Below are positions 16,691-26,343 of a stretch of 64,000 bases of DNA, one piece after another; position 1 is the first letter of the stretch, and every line of letters begins with the position of its first letter. Both the position numbers and the translations under genes were made by a program. Source of the stretch: Desulfosporosinus fructosivorans. Its GTDB lineage: Bacteria; Bacillota; Desulfitobacteriia; Desulfitobacteriales; Desulfitobacteriaceae. Below the pieces are notes generated by a model. It was not told the DNA's origin. It did not search any database and saw nothing but the letters and a program-made list of their open reading frames with translations. The stretch lies in the NCBI RefSeq assembly GCF_004766045.1, contig NZ_SPQQ01000014.1:31951-95950 (forward strand). The letters run 5' to 3'.

Positions 16691-17692
16691 GTGAAAGTCT
16701 TGTTTTCTCTCCTCGCAGTAAGTGTACTCATTCTAGTCGCCACAATAGGAGCGCATATTACAAGTATGCATTACATTCTTGGCATCATCATACCTTATCT
16801 AGCCTTTACTATGTTTGTGGGTGGATTTATTTACCGCATTGTTAAATGGGGGCGGTCACCTGTGCCGTTCCGAATTCCAACAACCATTGGGCAGCAAAAA
16901 TCACTGCCGTGGATCAAACAAAATAAGATCGAAAACCCGACAAGTGCTTTCGGTGTTATTATCAGGATGGCTTTAGAAGTATTGTTCTTTCGCTCGTTGT
17001 TTCGAAACACTAAAACAGAATTATCCCAGGGGCCAAAGGGTCCAATACTAGCCTACGGCTCAGCTAAGTGGCTTTGGTTAGGGAGTTTGGTCTTTCACTG
17101 GTCGTTCCTCATAATTCTGATTAGACATCTTAGATTTTTCTTGGAACCTATACCGTACTCGGTTCAAATACTTGAAAGCATTGATGGCATTTTACAGATT
17201 GGGTTACCTGCGATTTACTTGACGGATGCATTCTTTTTAATAGCAGTGACCTACCTGTTCCTCAGAAGAATTTTTATTCCGCAGGTAAGGTATATATCTC
17301 ATGCTGCTGATTATTTTCCGCTCTTTATGATTTTGAGCATTGGGTGTACAGGGGTACTAATGCGGTATTTCTTTAAAGTTGATCTTGTAGCTGTCAAGAA
17401 ATTGGCAATTGGGTTAGCTACTTTTCAGCCTGTTCTTCCTGAAGGAATTGGCGTAATGTTTTTTATCCACATCTTTCTAGTTAGTGTTCTTTTCGCATAT
17501 TTCCCCTTGAGTAAATTAATGCATGCGGGCGGCATTTTCCTCAGCCCAACCCGAAACATGATTAGTAACAATCGTATGGTTAGGCATATCAACCCATGGG
17601 ATCACGAAGTTGAGGTTCATACCTACGCTCAGTATGAAGATGAATTTAGAGAAAAAATGAAAAAAGCTGGTATTCCGGTAGAAAAGGAGTGA
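16691..17692 (+). CDS. dsrM: DsrM, cytochrome b subunit of the DsrMKJOP complex
   Basis: Membrane subunit of 333 residues related to NarI-type cytochrome b. An N-terminal hydrophobic pair (about 3-47) is followed by a soluble loop, then further helices carrying heme-ligand histidines (FHWSFLIILIRHLRF near 137-150, FIHIFLVS near 258). It oxidises menaquinol and hands electrons to DsrK. GTG start with AAGGAGG upstream, 6 nt before dsrK. The long C-terminal tail after the last helix is soluble and probably contacts DsrK. Confidence 0.9.
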   Translation: MKVLFSLLAVSVLILVATIGAHITSMHYILGIIIPYLAFTMFVGGFIYRIVKWGRSPVPFRIPTTIGQQKSLPWIKQNKIENPTSAFGVIIRMALEVLFFRSLFRNTKTELSQGPKGPILAYGSAKWLWLGSLVFHWSFLIILIRHLRFFLEPIPYSVQILESIDGILQIGLPAIYLTDAFFLIAVTYLFLRRIFIPQVRYISHAADYFPLFMILSIGCTGVLMRYFFKVDLVAVKKLAIGLATFQPVLPEGIGVMFFIHIFLVSVLFAYFPLSKLMHAGGIFLSPTRNMISNNRMVRHINPWDHEVEVHTYAQYEDEFREKMKKAGIPVEKE

Positions 17693-17698
17693 TCGTGG

Positions 17699-19324
17699 AT
17701 GGCGAAAGTAGAGAAGGTTAAAACTCCAAAGCCACAAGAACTATCTCAGATAGATTTCAAACCACCCGCAACGGACTGGATGGATACTCCGACAGTGATT
17801 AAACCAGGTAACTTTTGCTGGGGAGGAAAGGAAAAAGACCTTCTAACGTTGGGTTTACCTAACCCAAGACAGTGGTCGCCAGCCGACGAAGATTGGAAGT
17901 TGCCAGAGGGCTGGGAAACAACGATCTTAGAAGGAATGGCAGAAAGGCTTGCTAAGTATCGCTCTTTTAAAATATTTATGGATATTTGCGTTAGATGCGG
18001 TGCCTGTGCCGATAAATGCCACTTTTATATTGCCACTGGTGATCCTAAAAATATGCCCGTCCTGAGAGCGGAATTGATAAGATCAGTCTACAAAAAGTAT
18101 TTCACAACGTCTGGTAAATTTCTAGGACGTTTGGCCGGGGCGAGAGAACTTGATGAAGATGTGCTTAAGGAATGGTGGTCTTACTTTTTTCAGTGTACTG
18201 AGTGCCGTCGCTGTTCTGTTTTCTGTCCATATGGTATCGATCAAGCAGAAGTAACGATCATTGGCAGGGAACTTCTTAACTTAGTGGGCTTAAACATCGA
18301 TTGGATTTCCGGACCTGCTGCAAATTGTTACATGAAGGGAAATCACCTTGGCTTAGAGCCTCATGCAATTGTAGGTAACATCGAAACCATGTGTGATGAT
18401 ATAGAGGAAATAACAGGTATTAGGGTGAACCCAACCTTCAACAGAAAAGGTGCCGAAATAATGTTTGTCACTCCGTCCGGAGATTTCATGGGTGAACCAG
18501 GGATTTATACTTGCATGGGTTATCTCATGCTTTTCCATGAACTCGGTCTTGACTACACATGGAGCACATATGCTTCTGAAGGTGGGAACTTCGGATTTTT
18601 CACCTCAAATGACATGGCCAAGAGGCTTAACTACAAGATCTATGCTGAAGCAAAACGATTAGGTGTTAAATGGATCATTGGTGGAGAATGTGGTCATATG
18701 TGGAGAGTTCTGAATCAGTATATGGATACATGGAACGGCCCCGCAGACTTCTTAGAAGTACCAAGATCGCCGATCACCGGAACAGTCTTTGAAAATGCCA
18801 AATCCACTAAAATGATCCATATCTCAGAATTTACAGCTGATTTGATCAAACACAATAAACTGACATTAGATCCCAGTCGTAACGACCACTTAAAGGTTAC
18901 GTATCATGATTCATGTAACCCTTCTAGAGGAATGGGGCTTCTCGAAGAGCCAAGAGAAATCATTAAGGCTATTTGTAATAATTTCTATGAGATGCCTGAA
19001 AATACGATCAGAGAGAAGACATTCTGCTGCGGAAGTGGATCTGGACTCAACGCCTCGGAAAATATGGAACAACGGATGAGAGGCGGATTCCCGAGAGCAA
19101 ATGCTGTTAAGTATGTTAAAGACAAACATGGAGTTAACATGTTGGCAAATATTTGCGCAGTTGACCGGGCCGCTTTACCAGCTCTAATGGACTACTGGAA
19201 TCCTGGGGTAGGCGTTGCAGGTGTGACTGAGTTACTCGCTAATGCATTAGTAATGAGAGGCGAGAAAGAGAGAACACTCGATATAAGACTTGAGGATCTA
19301 CCTGGAAAGGAGGGTGATGAGTAA
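17699..19324 (+). CDS. dsrK: DsrK, HdrD-like iron-sulfur catalytic subunit
   Basis: 541 residues, cytoplasmic face. Two ferredoxin motifs are seen, CVRCGACADKC near 97 and CTECRRCSVFCPYG near 165. The CCG-type cysteine motifs for a special [4Fe-4S] site follow: ECGHMW near 326, HDSCNPSRG near 402 and FCCGSGSG near 440. This is the HdrD-like subunit thought to reduce the DsrC trisulfide. The gene ends in the overlap TAATG with dsrJ. All motifs expected for function are intact. Confidence 0.94.
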   Translation: MAKVEKVKTPKPQELSQIDFKPPATDWMDTPTVIKPGNFCWGGKEKDLLTLGLPNPRQWSPADEDWKLPEGWETTILEGMAERLAKYRSFKIFMDICVRCGACADKCHFYIATGDPKNMPVLRAELIRSVYKKYFTTSGKFLGRLAGARELDEDVLKEWWSYFFQCTECRRCSVFCPYGIDQAEVTIIGRELLNLVGLNIDWISGPAANCYMKGNHLGLEPHAIVGNIETMCDDIEEITGIRVNPTFNRKGAEIMFVTPSGDFMGEPGIYTCMGYLMLFHELGLDYTWSTYASEGGNFGFFTSNDMAKRLNYKIYAEAKRLGVKWIIGGECGHMWRVLNQYMDTWNGPADFLEVPRSPITGTVFENAKSTKMIHISEFTADLIKHNKLTLDPSRNDHLKVTYHDSCNPSRGMGLLEEPREIIKAICNNFYEMPENTIREKTFCCGSGSGLNASENMEQRMRGGFPRANAVKYVKDKHGVNMLANICAVDRAALPALMDYWNPGVGVAGVTELLANALVMRGEKERTLDIRLEDLPGKEGDE

Positions 19325-19779
19325 TGTATAAAGGCGGAAAAATAATTGCATCACTCATTATCTTTGTTGGACTTTTCACGATCCCCTTCTTCTATAATAT
19401 GGGGAAAGTTAATGCAGGACCGGATATAGATTTAAATACTCCTGCCATTCAGGCGCTTGCGCCTGCTGACCAGCAGTGTGTTGAGTCTCCAGAGTTTATG
19501 AGGGCTAATCACATGCAACTGCTCAATCAATGGCGACAAGCTTCTGTGCGTGATGGACAGACCGTGTATACAAATAGCAATGGGAAAGAATTTGAAATTA
19601 GTCTTCAAGACACGTGCTTGAAATGTCATTATACCGAGGCTGAAAAAGTGGCAAATGCTGAAGGAACGAGTAACCCGGCGTTTGCTTCACCTCAGTTCTG
19701 TTCTTCTTGTCATGATTATAACGCAGTCAAGCCATTATGTTATTCTTGCCATTTTGAGCCAAAGGAGGCTGTAAAATGA
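19324..19779 (+). CDS. dsrJ: DsrJ, triheme cytochrome c
   Basis: 151 residues. An uncleaved signal anchor (about 7-24) exports it. Three CxxCH heme sites are present: CLKCH near 98, CSSCH near 127 and CYSCH near 139, as expected for DsrJ. An extra cysteine in DQQCVES near 52 corresponds to the conserved Cys proposed as an unusual heme ligand in this family. It sits on the extracytoplasmic side with DsrO. Its start overlaps the dsrK stop and its end overlaps the dsrO start. Confidence 0.93.
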   Translation: MYKGGKIIASLIIFVGLFTIPFFYNMGKVNAGPDIDLNTPAIQALAPADQQCVESPEFMRANHMQLLNQWRQASVRDGQTVYTNSNGKEFEISLQDTCLKCHYTEAEKVANAEGTSNPAFASPQFCSSCHDYNAVKPLCYSCHFEPKEAVK

Positions 19780-20579
19780 GCATCAATCGACGACAATTTC
19801 TAAGAAGAGCTGGTATGCTCACTGCATTAGGACTTGGGGGCACGTTTGCTTTTACTGGGTTCAGAAAGAAAGAAGTTGCTGTAGCTGCGGAATATGGCAT
19901 CGAAAAGAAAGCTGATTTAGCAAGTCGGTGGGCTATGGTCGTAGATATGAGTAAATTTAAATCAGAAGATGACTATAAGCGGGTCCAAGAAGCTTGCCAT
20001 ACTCTTCATAATGTTCCAGAAGAAATCGGCAATACTAAGGAAGAGATTAAATGGATCTGGAAAGATGATTATCATCATACCTTTGGTGCTGGGCAAAATA
20101 AATATTTGGATGAACACGTGATAGAGGCACCTTTTATGGTTCTGTGTAATCACTGTGAAAATCCTCCTTGTGTCAAGGCTTGCCCCACTCAGGCCACGTT
20201 TAAGCGCAGAGACGGGATTGTAGCGATGGACTTTCACCGCTGTATTGGATGTAGATTTTGCATGGCGGCTTGTCCCTTTGGTGCTAGAAGCTTTAATTTT
20301 AGAGATCCAAGACCTTTTATTAAAGAGGTATCTACAGAATATCCAACTAGGACTGCTGGAGTCGTGGAAAAATGTAATTTCTGCTATGAACGCTTGGCAA
20401 AAGGTCAAAAGCCAGCATGTGTGGAGACGTCCAAGGGCGGCTTGATTTTCGGAGATTTAGATGACCCCAACTCAGAGGTTAGAAAAATTATCAGTACCAA
20501 ATTCACTATTCGGCGTAAACCTGAGCTGGGAACCCAGCCGAGCGTTTACTACCTAGTAGGGGGTGACGATAATGCTTGA
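19776..20579 (+). CDS. dsrO: DsrO, Tat-exported ferredoxin-like subunit
   Basis: 267 residues. The N terminus NRRQFLRRAGMLTALGLGG is a twin-arginine signal, so the folded Fe-S protein is exported. Ferredoxin cysteine clusters follow: CNHCENPPCVKACP near 126, CIGCRFCMAACPFG near 156 and CNFCYERLAKGQKPAC near 199. It carries electrons between DsrJ and DsrP outside the cytoplasm. Start and stop overlap both neighbours, typical of a tight operon. Confidence 0.93.
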   Translation: MSINRRQFLRRAGMLTALGLGGTFAFTGFRKKEVAVAAEYGIEKKADLASRWAMVVDMSKFKSEDDYKRVQEACHTLHNVPEEIGNTKEEIKWIWKDDYHHTFGAGQNKYLDEHVIEAPFMVLCNHCENPPCVKACPTQATFKRRDGIVAMDFHRCIGCRFCMAACPFGARSFNFRDPRPFIKEVSTEYPTRTAGVVEKCNFCYERLAKGQKPACVETSKGGLIFGDLDDPNSEVRKIISTKFTIRRKPELGTQPSVYYLVGGDDNA

Positions 20580-21732
20580 GAAAGCGTTAACTGGTAGCAA
20601 AAAGTATTGGGCATGGATCTTTGTATTACTGGCTGTTATTGCTGTAGGCTTCTATGCTTATCTAAATCAGTTTAATAATGGTCTCGGAGTTACAGGCATG
20701 AGTCGTGATGTTTCCTGGGGCTTGTACATCGCCCAGTTTACCTTTCTTGTTGGTGTTGCTGCTTCGGCCGTTATGCTTGTCTTACCTTATTATCTGCATG
20801 ATTTTAAGAAGTTTGGTAAAATGGTCATTCTCGGTGAGTTTTTAGCGATACCAGCTGTGATCATGTGTATGTTATTTATTGTCGTAGATTTAGGACAACC
20901 AATGCGGATCATGAATGTAATTCTGTATCCGAGCCCACGTTCGGTCATGTTTTATGATATGTGCGTACTGATTGGATATCTCTGCATTAACTTAGTCGTT
21001 GGTTGGACGACGCTTGGCGCTGAGCGCAAAGGAACTCCACCGCCAGCTTGGGTTAAACCAATAATATATCTATCGATTCCTTGGGCAGTTAGTATTCACA
21101 CAGTTACAGCCTTCTTATATGCTGGTCTTCCCGGTCGGCACCTATGGTTATCGGCTATTATGGCTGCGCGCTTCCTAGCATCCGCCTTTGCGGCTGGTCC
21201 AGCTATTCTGATACTATTGTGTTTGATAGTAAGAAAGGTCAGTAAATTCGACCCAGATCCAGGCCTAGGAGCTATTCAATCGCTTGTTAAGATCGTCAGA
21301 TATGCCATGATTGCTAATGTATTCTTCTATATTTTAGAGCTTTTCACAGCCTTCTATAGTAATGTACCTGAATACAGTGCTCCTCTTAGGTATATTTTTG
21401 TTGGCATGGATGGACATACAAACCTTGTTCCCTTTATGTGGACAGCCGTTTTTCTTGCTTTTGCAGGGATTTTGTTACTGGTTTTCCCACAAACACGCAA
21501 GAATGGAAAGATCTTGCCCTTTGCTCTTCTAGCTATTATAATAGCTAATTGGATTGACAAAGGAATGATCCTAATTGTTGCAGGATTTGTTCCCAATTCT
21601 TTCGAGAGGGTAATAGAATATACACCATCATTGAATGAAATTTTAGTGACTCTGGGTGTATACTCTATTGGGATGCTGCTAATTACTGTTCTTTATAAAG
21701 TGGCTATCTCGGTTAGGGAAGAGAAAGCTTAA
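20572..21732 (+). CDS. dsrP: DsrP, NrfD-type quinone-interacting membrane subunit
   Basis: 386 residues with about ten transmembrane helices of the NrfD/PsrC family. MSRDVSWGLYIAQFTFLVG near 43 and WAVSIHTVTAFLYAGLPG near 168 are typical of this family. ATG 20572 overlaps the dsrO stop as ATGCTTGA and follows GGGGGTG by a normal distance; GTG 20563 is possible but less likely. It exchanges electrons with menaquinone and pairs with DsrO. Confidence 0.92.
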   Translation: MLEKALTGSKKYWAWIFVLLAVIAVGFYAYLNQFNNGLGVTGMSRDVSWGLYIAQFTFLVGVAASAVMLVLPYYLHDFKKFGKMVILGEFLAIPAVIMCMLFIVVDLGQPMRIMNVILYPSPRSVMFYDMCVLIGYLCINLVVGWTTLGAERKGTPPPAWVKPIIYLSIPWAVSIHTVTAFLYAGLPGRHLWLSAIMAARFLASAFAAGPAILILLCLIVRKVSKFDPDPGLGAIQSLVKIVRYAMIANVFFYILELFTAFYSNVPEYSAPLRYIFVGMDGHTNLVPFMWTAVFLAFAGILLLVFPQTRKNGKILPFALLAIIIANWIDKGMILIVAGFVPNSFERVIEYTPSLNEILVTLGVYSIGMLLITVLYKVAISVREEKA

Positions 21733-21826
21733 TAGGCAAGATGCATTTTTGATACTTGTTTGGGGAGAAGAGAATTAACTCAAACAATATCAATTTTAAT
21801 AAACTCACTATAAGGAGGAAAATAAA

Positions 21827-22144
21827 ATGGCTCAACTTAAAGTCGGAGATTTAATGGTAGAATTGGATGAAGATGGTTTTCTCGAGGATCATTTAGTTTG
21901 GAATGAAGATGTTGCCAAAGCACTCGCTACCACTGAGGAAGTAGAAGAGTTGACTGAAGAACACTGGAAGATGATCAACTACCTCAGAGACTATTATGAG
22001 CAGTTCGGAGTTGCCCCAATGGTCCGTAAAATGTGTAAAGACACTGGTTTTGACCAAAAGAAAATTTATGTACTATTTCCTGCAGGCCCAGGGAAGGGCG
22101 CTTGTAAGATTGCTGGTCTTCCTAAACCGACTGGTTGCGTCTAA
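21827..22144 (+). CDS. dsrC: DsrC, sulfur carrier protein
   Basis: 105 residues. The C-terminal arm GKGACKIAGLPKPTGCV has the two redox cysteines 11 positions apart, the penultimate one being the essential CysA, so this is a true DsrC able to form the trisulfide with sulfite-derived sulfur. The central stretch EHWKMINYLRDYYEQFGVAP and RKMCKDTGFDQKKIYVLFP are highly conserved. DsrC is the substrate of the DsrK site. It lies 94 nt after dsrP with its own AAGGAGG, and two terminators follow. dsrAB is not in this window. Confidence 0.96.
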   Translation: MAQLKVGDLMVELDEDGFLEDHLVWNEDVAKALATTEEVEELTEEHWKMINYLRDYYEQFGVAPMVRKMCKDTGFDQKKIYVLFPAGPGKGACKIAGLPKPTGCV

Positions 22145-22149
22145 TATTC

Positions 22150-22173
22150 AAGGGGGGTTAGCCCCCCTTTTTT
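22150..22173 (+). terminator. First terminator after dsrC
   Basis: AAGGGGGG-TTAG-CCCCCCTT followed by TTTT: a very stable intrinsic terminator 6 nt past the dsrC stop. Confidence 0.9.
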
Positions 22174-22201
22174 AGACTCAAAGAATTGACGACCCCTTAT
22201 T

Positions 22202-22237
22202 AAACCTAGGCCGAATTTAGCCTAGGTTTTCCTTTTT
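22202..22237 (+). terminator. Second, tandem terminator after dsrC
   Basis: AAACCTAGGC (22202-22211) pairs with GCCTAGGTTT (22220-22229), followed by TCCTTTTT. It backs up the first terminator and isolates the highly expressed dsr operon from the genes to the right. Confidence 0.85.
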
Positions 22238-22265
22238 ATAACAAACGTTTCATATACAAGTCTGT

Positions 22266-22294
22266 TTGCATATTCTACGAAATATGACTATGAT
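22266..22294 (+). promoter_or_regulatory. Predicted sigma-A promoter of the aldolase-ahcY operon
   Basis: TTGCAT, 17-nt spacer, TATGAT. Predicted start near 22301, giving a 30-nt leader before ATG 22331. Confidence 0.6.
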
Positions 22295-22330
22295 AGTATT
22301 TGGAGTTAAAGATAAGTGGGTGTTAATATA

Positions 22331-22993
22331 ATGGATCAATTACTGGTTACTCGTAAAGCAATTGTCGAGAAGGGAATGGAAATGCTAGCGACAAACCTCA
22401 CGGTAGGTACTTGGGGGAATATCAGCTGTCGCATCCCTGGCGAAAACTATATTGCCATCACTCCAACTGGAATGAGCTACGATAAATTAGTGCCTGAGGA
22501 TATTGTTATTTTGGATACAAAGGGGAAAACTGTAAAAGGTTCTCGTAAACCTTCTATTGAAGTGCCTCTGCATTTGGCAATTTATAATGCCCGCGAGGAT
22601 ATCCAGGCAATTGTGCATACTCATAGTGCCTATGCGACTGCAATGGCTGCGGCACGGAGAGAGATACCTGGAGCTGTCGAGGATTTAGTGCAGATTGTGG
22701 GCGGAAATGTGCGCGTTAATGAATACGCCCTGCCTGGAACAGCTCAGCTTGGTATCAACACGGTCAAGGCTATGGCGGGGAGAAATGCAGTTTTACTCGC
22801 CAATCACGGTATGTTAGGTGCTGGGCGAAGCTTAGAAGAGGCTTTTAGAGTTTGCCAAGTCGTTGAAAAATCAGCTCAAGTTACAATTATAGCACAACTA
22901 ATGGGTGGGGTTATCGAATTATCTCAAGACGATATTGACGGAATGCGAAATTCGTATCTGCAGGGATATGGTCAAGAGAAAGAGACATTCTGA
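22331..22993 (+). CDS. Class II aldolase/adducin-family sugar-phosphate aldolase
   Basis: 220 residues, the usual length of fuculose-phosphate aldolase-like enzymes. TWGNISCRIPG near 28 binds phosphate. The zinc-binding histidines lie in IVHTHSAYATAMAA near 92 and NHGMLGAGRS near 156, and a catalytic-region acid lies in PSIEVPLHLAIY near 71. The exact substrate is not clear. Because ahcY follows within 60 nt, a role in salvage of SAM by-products (cleavage of a 5-deoxy-pentulose phosphate) is an attractive inference. ATG 22331 preferred over GTG 22316 from its position and the family N terminus. Confidence 0.82.
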   Translation: MDQLLVTRKAIVEKGMEMLATNLTVGTWGNISCRIPGENYIAITPTGMSYDKLVPEDIVILDTKGKTVKGSRKPSIEVPLHLAIYNAREDIQAIVHTHSAYATAMAAARREIPGAVEDLVQIVGGNVRVNEYALPGTAQLGINTVKAMAGRNAVLLANHGMLGAGRSLEEAFRVCQVVEKSAQVTIIAQLMGGVIELSQDDIDGMRNSYLQGYGQEKETF

Positions 22994-23052
22994 ATAAATA
23001 GTTTAAGCCACTATTTAAGATATAAAATATTTTATGAAAGTAGGGTATAACC

Positions 23053-24309
23053 ATGAAATCAACAATAAGAGACATAGCCTTAGCACCCCTTGGACAGCGC
23101 AAAATCGATTGGGTGGTTCCACGAATGCAAGTTCTAAATATGGTGCGCAAAGAATTTGAGGAACAACTGCCCTTTGCAGGTAAGAAAGTCGTTATTTGTT
23201 TGCATTTAGAAGCTAAAACGGCTTATCTGGCGCATGTAATTAGAGCCGGGGGAGCAGAGGTGACAGTCGTTGCTAGTAATCCCCTTTCTACCCAAGATGA
23301 TGTCGTAGCGGCTCTAGTCCAACAAGGAATCGGTGCACATGCCTGGTATAACGCGACGGAAGAAGAATTTAATCAACATCTACAATTAGCCTTAGACACA
23401 GAACCTGATTTTATCATTGATGACGGAGGAGATCTCGTTTCTACAATACACACAACTCGCCCGGAGCTTCTTCAGAGGATTAAGGGTGGTGCAGAAGAGA
23501 CGACGACTGGTGTTTTGCGATTACATTCTATGGTGCGAGATGGAGTTCTAAAGTTTCCAATGATCGCTGTCAATGATGCTCAATGCAAGTACTTGTTTGA
23601 TAACAGATACGGCACAGGACAATCTGTTTGGGACGGAATCATGCGGACGACGAATTTAGTTGTAGCGGGTAAAACGTCCGTTATAGCTGGGTATGGCTGG
23701 TGTGGTAAAGGAGTTGCACTACGAGCTAAGGGATTAGGAGCACGTGTGATCATTTGTGAAATTAACCCCATCAAAGCAAATGAGGCTTTGATGGATGGCT
23801 TTGAAGTTATGCCAATGGCTGAAGCGGCTAAGTTTGGCGACTTCTTCATAACAGTAACTGGTAACACAGATATAATAAATAAGGAACACTTTGTCTTAAT
23901 GAAATCAGGTGCTATTATGTGTAATGCTGGACACTTCGATGTGGAAGTCAACGTAGCACAGCTTAAGGAGATTGCTGTCTCGGAGAGAATTGCTCGAAAT
24001 AACATTACAGAATACACTCTTGCCGGAGGGCAAATGCTGTACCTGTTGGCCGAAGGTAGGTTGGTTAACCTTGCAGCTGGTGATGGTCATCCTGCAGAAG
24101 TAATGGACATGACGTTTGCCTTACAGGCACTCTCTCTTCAATACGTTGCCTTAAACTATGACAAACTGTCAGCTAAAGTTTATCAAGTTAATACTGAGAT
24201 TGATGAGAAGGTTGCGATGCTAAAGCTTCAGTCGCTTGGTTTATCGATTGATAAATTAACCGAGACCCAAATAGGGTATCTAGCATCTTGGAGTTCTGAA
24301 GAAGGCTGA
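23053..24309 (+). CDS. ahcY: Adenosylhomocysteinase (or S-inosylhomocysteine hydrolase)
   Basis: Hydrolyses S-adenosylhomocysteine, or its deaminated form, to homocysteine and nucleoside; binds NAD. 418 residues, complete. Motifs include DDGGDLVSTIHT near 130, EETTTGVLRLHSM near 147, NDAQCKYLFDNRYGTGQS near 179, the NAD-binding loop GYGWCGKGVALRAKGLGA near 214, and AGHFDVEVN near 297. Some anaerobes use this family on S-inosylhomocysteine, and sequence alone does not decide. It likely serves the SAM turnover of the cell. A terminator follows at 24335. A decayed copy of its 3' end lies at 33622. Confidence 0.93.
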   Translation: MKSTIRDIALAPLGQRKIDWVVPRMQVLNMVRKEFEEQLPFAGKKVVICLHLEAKTAYLAHVIRAGGAEVTVVASNPLSTQDDVVAALVQQGIGAHAWYNATEEEFNQHLQLALDTEPDFIIDDGGDLVSTIHTTRPELLQRIKGGAEETTTGVLRLHSMVRDGVLKFPMIAVNDAQCKYLFDNRYGTGQSVWDGIMRTTNLVVAGKTSVIAGYGWCGKGVALRAKGLGARVIICEINPIKANEALMDGFEVMPMAEAAKFGDFFITVTGNTDIINKEHFVLMKSGAIMCNAGHFDVEVNVAQLKEIAVSERIARNNITEYTLAGGQMLYLLAEGRLVNLAAGDGHPAEVMDMTFALQALSLQYVALNYDKLSAKVYQVNTEIDEKVAMLKLQSLGLSIDKLTETQIGYLASWSSEEG

Positions 24310-24334
24310 TTGGTATTCTGGAATGACGAGTTAT

Positions 24335-24377
24335 AAAGGGTAATTATCGAATAGGAATTTGATAATTACCCTTTTTT
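24335..24377 (+). terminator. Terminator after ahcY
   Basis: AAAGGGTAATTATC (24335-24348) pairs with GATAATTACCC (24361-24371), followed by TTTTTTCTT. The rest of the 290-nt spacer up to 24600 is A/T-rich with no supported gene. Confidence 0.88.
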
Positions 24378-24600
24378 CTTATATGAAAATACTATTATCA
24401 ATAAATTGTCATAAAGAGGATTTAACAACTTATCCAAGAACTAATAACATGAGTCCTACTAGATTGTGTTTTGATCTGACATATTTAGAGGAGATAATAA
24501 ATAATTTTTACTATTGTCGGTTAATTCGATATCATTTTATTTTGCTATAACTCCCACATAAACCTATGTAGGAGTGGAGTAATGAAAGGGGCAGTTATTT

Positions 24601-26319
24601 TTGAATTGGTTACGTAATCGGAAAACGGCTTTTAAAATTGGTCTTTTAATTAGTATTATGTCAATATCACTTGGGATAGTTGGTTTTGTAGGTTTTTACT
24701 ATTTTCATCAAGTCGGTATCTCCCTCGATAAGCTCTATTCAGATGATTTGATAACAGTCCGGGATATTAATCAAGCACGCTCCGATAGTAATGCTCTAAA
24801 ATCCAATGTATTAGCAATTACCTCTTATACACTTGACGCTGAGACCAAAAAGCAACTGCTAGATCAAGTAACGACACGCGAGAAATCCATAGATAAATTT
24901 ATTACAGGGTACCAACCTTTAGCCATCACAAATTATGAAAAGGAAAGGATAACTAAAGCAAAAGATCAGTTTATTATTATTAAGGATGTCATTCAAAGAA
25001 CTTTGGACTATGAGTTGGCTGGTAATAAAACTGAAGCGATGGAATATTACCTTAAAAACGGTTTCTCTAAACAAGAAGAATTTCAAGTATTCTTACGTGA
25101 ACTTGGTGTTTTCAACATTGATGAAGCAAAAATCCATGTAACAAACGACAATAGCATGATTGCTAGAGTTCAAACCGTTCTTATAATATTACCGATTATT
25201 GCAATAATAATTGCTATTCTGACCGGGTTCATGATCACTAGAATGATTATTAGTCCGTTGAAAATGATCTTAAAAAAGGTAGAATTAGTGGCTGGTGGAG
25301 ACCTGAATGTTGAGGACTCTTCTGTACATACTAAAGATGAAGTTGGTATGCTCGCTACATCGTTTAATAAAATGATATTAAATCTTCGCACTCTGGTAAT
25401 TCAAATAAGAAATTCTGCTGAGCAACTTGCGGCATCTTCGGAAGAAATTGTAGCAACAATGGATCAAAATGCTCAAGTTTCGAATCAGGTCAGTATGGCT
25501 ATCGGTGAGGTAGCGAATGGATCGGAACAACAGCTCAAAGCCCTAACAGATGCATCCGGTACGATTGAAGAATTATCCGCAAGTATAGAAGAAGTGGCGG
25601 CTAGTAGTAGTACTGTCGCAAATTCAGCGAGTACAACTGCCCAGATTGCACGTGAGGGCGACCAAACGATTACCAAAGCAGTGGAACAGATGAGCAGCGT
25701 AGGCACCTCAACAGAGCTTGTTCAGAACGCAGTGAACAAATTGGCAGTAGGTTTTGATAAAATTACAGAATTCATAGATATAATTACCAACATTTCAACT
25801 CAAACGAACCTTTTAGCATTGAATGCAGCCATTGAAGCGGCTCGTGCAGGGGAACATGGTCGTGGCTTTGCGGTAGTAGCGGAAGAAGTTCGTAAACTAG
25901 CTGAGCTGTCTCAAGATTCAGCGGTGAATGTCATCACGCAAGTGAATGAGAACCGTAAAAATATTAAAGATGCCAGTATAGCCATGAACAGTGCGGTTAG
26001 TAGTGTAAATGAGGGTGTTGCAGTTGTCAACAGTGCAGGCAATGCCTTTGCAACGATCGCGGGTTTAATCGATGAAGTTTCAACACAGGTCAATCAAATA
26101 GCTGCGGTCGTTCAACAAATGGCAAGCGGGAGTCAATATATTGTTTCGTCTGTTTTGGCTATAGATAGCGTAAGTAAAGAAACTTCTAATCAAACTATGA
26201 ATGTCAGTGCTGCAATCGAGGAACAAACAGCAGCTATGGATCAAATTGCTGATAATAGTAAGGGCTTGGCAGAGTTAGCCGAAGAACTCCGAAATGCTAT
26301 CGAAAAGTTCCGAGTATAA
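24601..26319 (+). CDS. Methyl-accepting chemotaxis protein
   Basis: Membrane chemoreceptor of 572 residues. TM1 (about 11-34), an extracytoplasmic four-helix-bundle ligand domain (about 35-190) and TM2 (about 189-210) are followed by a HAMP domain and a long coiled-coil signalling domain. The hairpin tip, which contacts CheA/CheW, is near residue 400 (TNLLALNAAIEAARAGEHG). TTG start with AAAGGGG upstream. Ligand unknown. It is monocistronic between two terminators. Confidence 0.92.
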   Translation: MNWLRNRKTAFKIGLLISIMSISLGIVGFVGFYYFHQVGISLDKLYSDDLITVRDINQARSDSNALKSNVLAITSYTLDAETKKQLLDQVTTREKSIDKFITGYQPLAITNYEKERITKAKDQFIIIKDVIQRTLDYELAGNKTEAMEYYLKNGFSKQEEFQVFLRELGVFNIDEAKIHVTNDNSMIARVQTVLIILPIIAIIIAILTGFMITRMIISPLKMILKKVELVAGGDLNVEDSSVHTKDEVGMLATSFNKMILNLRTLVIQIRNSAEQLAASSEEIVATMDQNAQVSNQVSMAIGEVANGSEQQLKALTDASGTIEELSASIEEVAASSSTVANSASTTAQIAREGDQTITKAVEQMSSVGTSTELVQNAVNKLAVGFDKITEFIDIITNISTQTNLLALNAAIEAARAGEHGRGFAVVAEEVRKLAELSQDSAVNVITQVNENRKNIKDASIAMNSAVSSVNEGVAVVNSAGNAFATIAGLIDEVSTQVNQIAAVVQQMASGSQYIVSSVLAIDSVSKETSNQTMNVSAAIEEQTAAMDQIADNSKGLAELAEELRNAIEKFRV

Positions 26320-26343
26320 ACTATCAAGAATGCACTGGAGCAT

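Noticed and set aside
24359..24550. 63-residue open frame after ahcY
   Set aside because: It begins inside the ahcY terminator, has no ribosome binding site and no recognisable composition.
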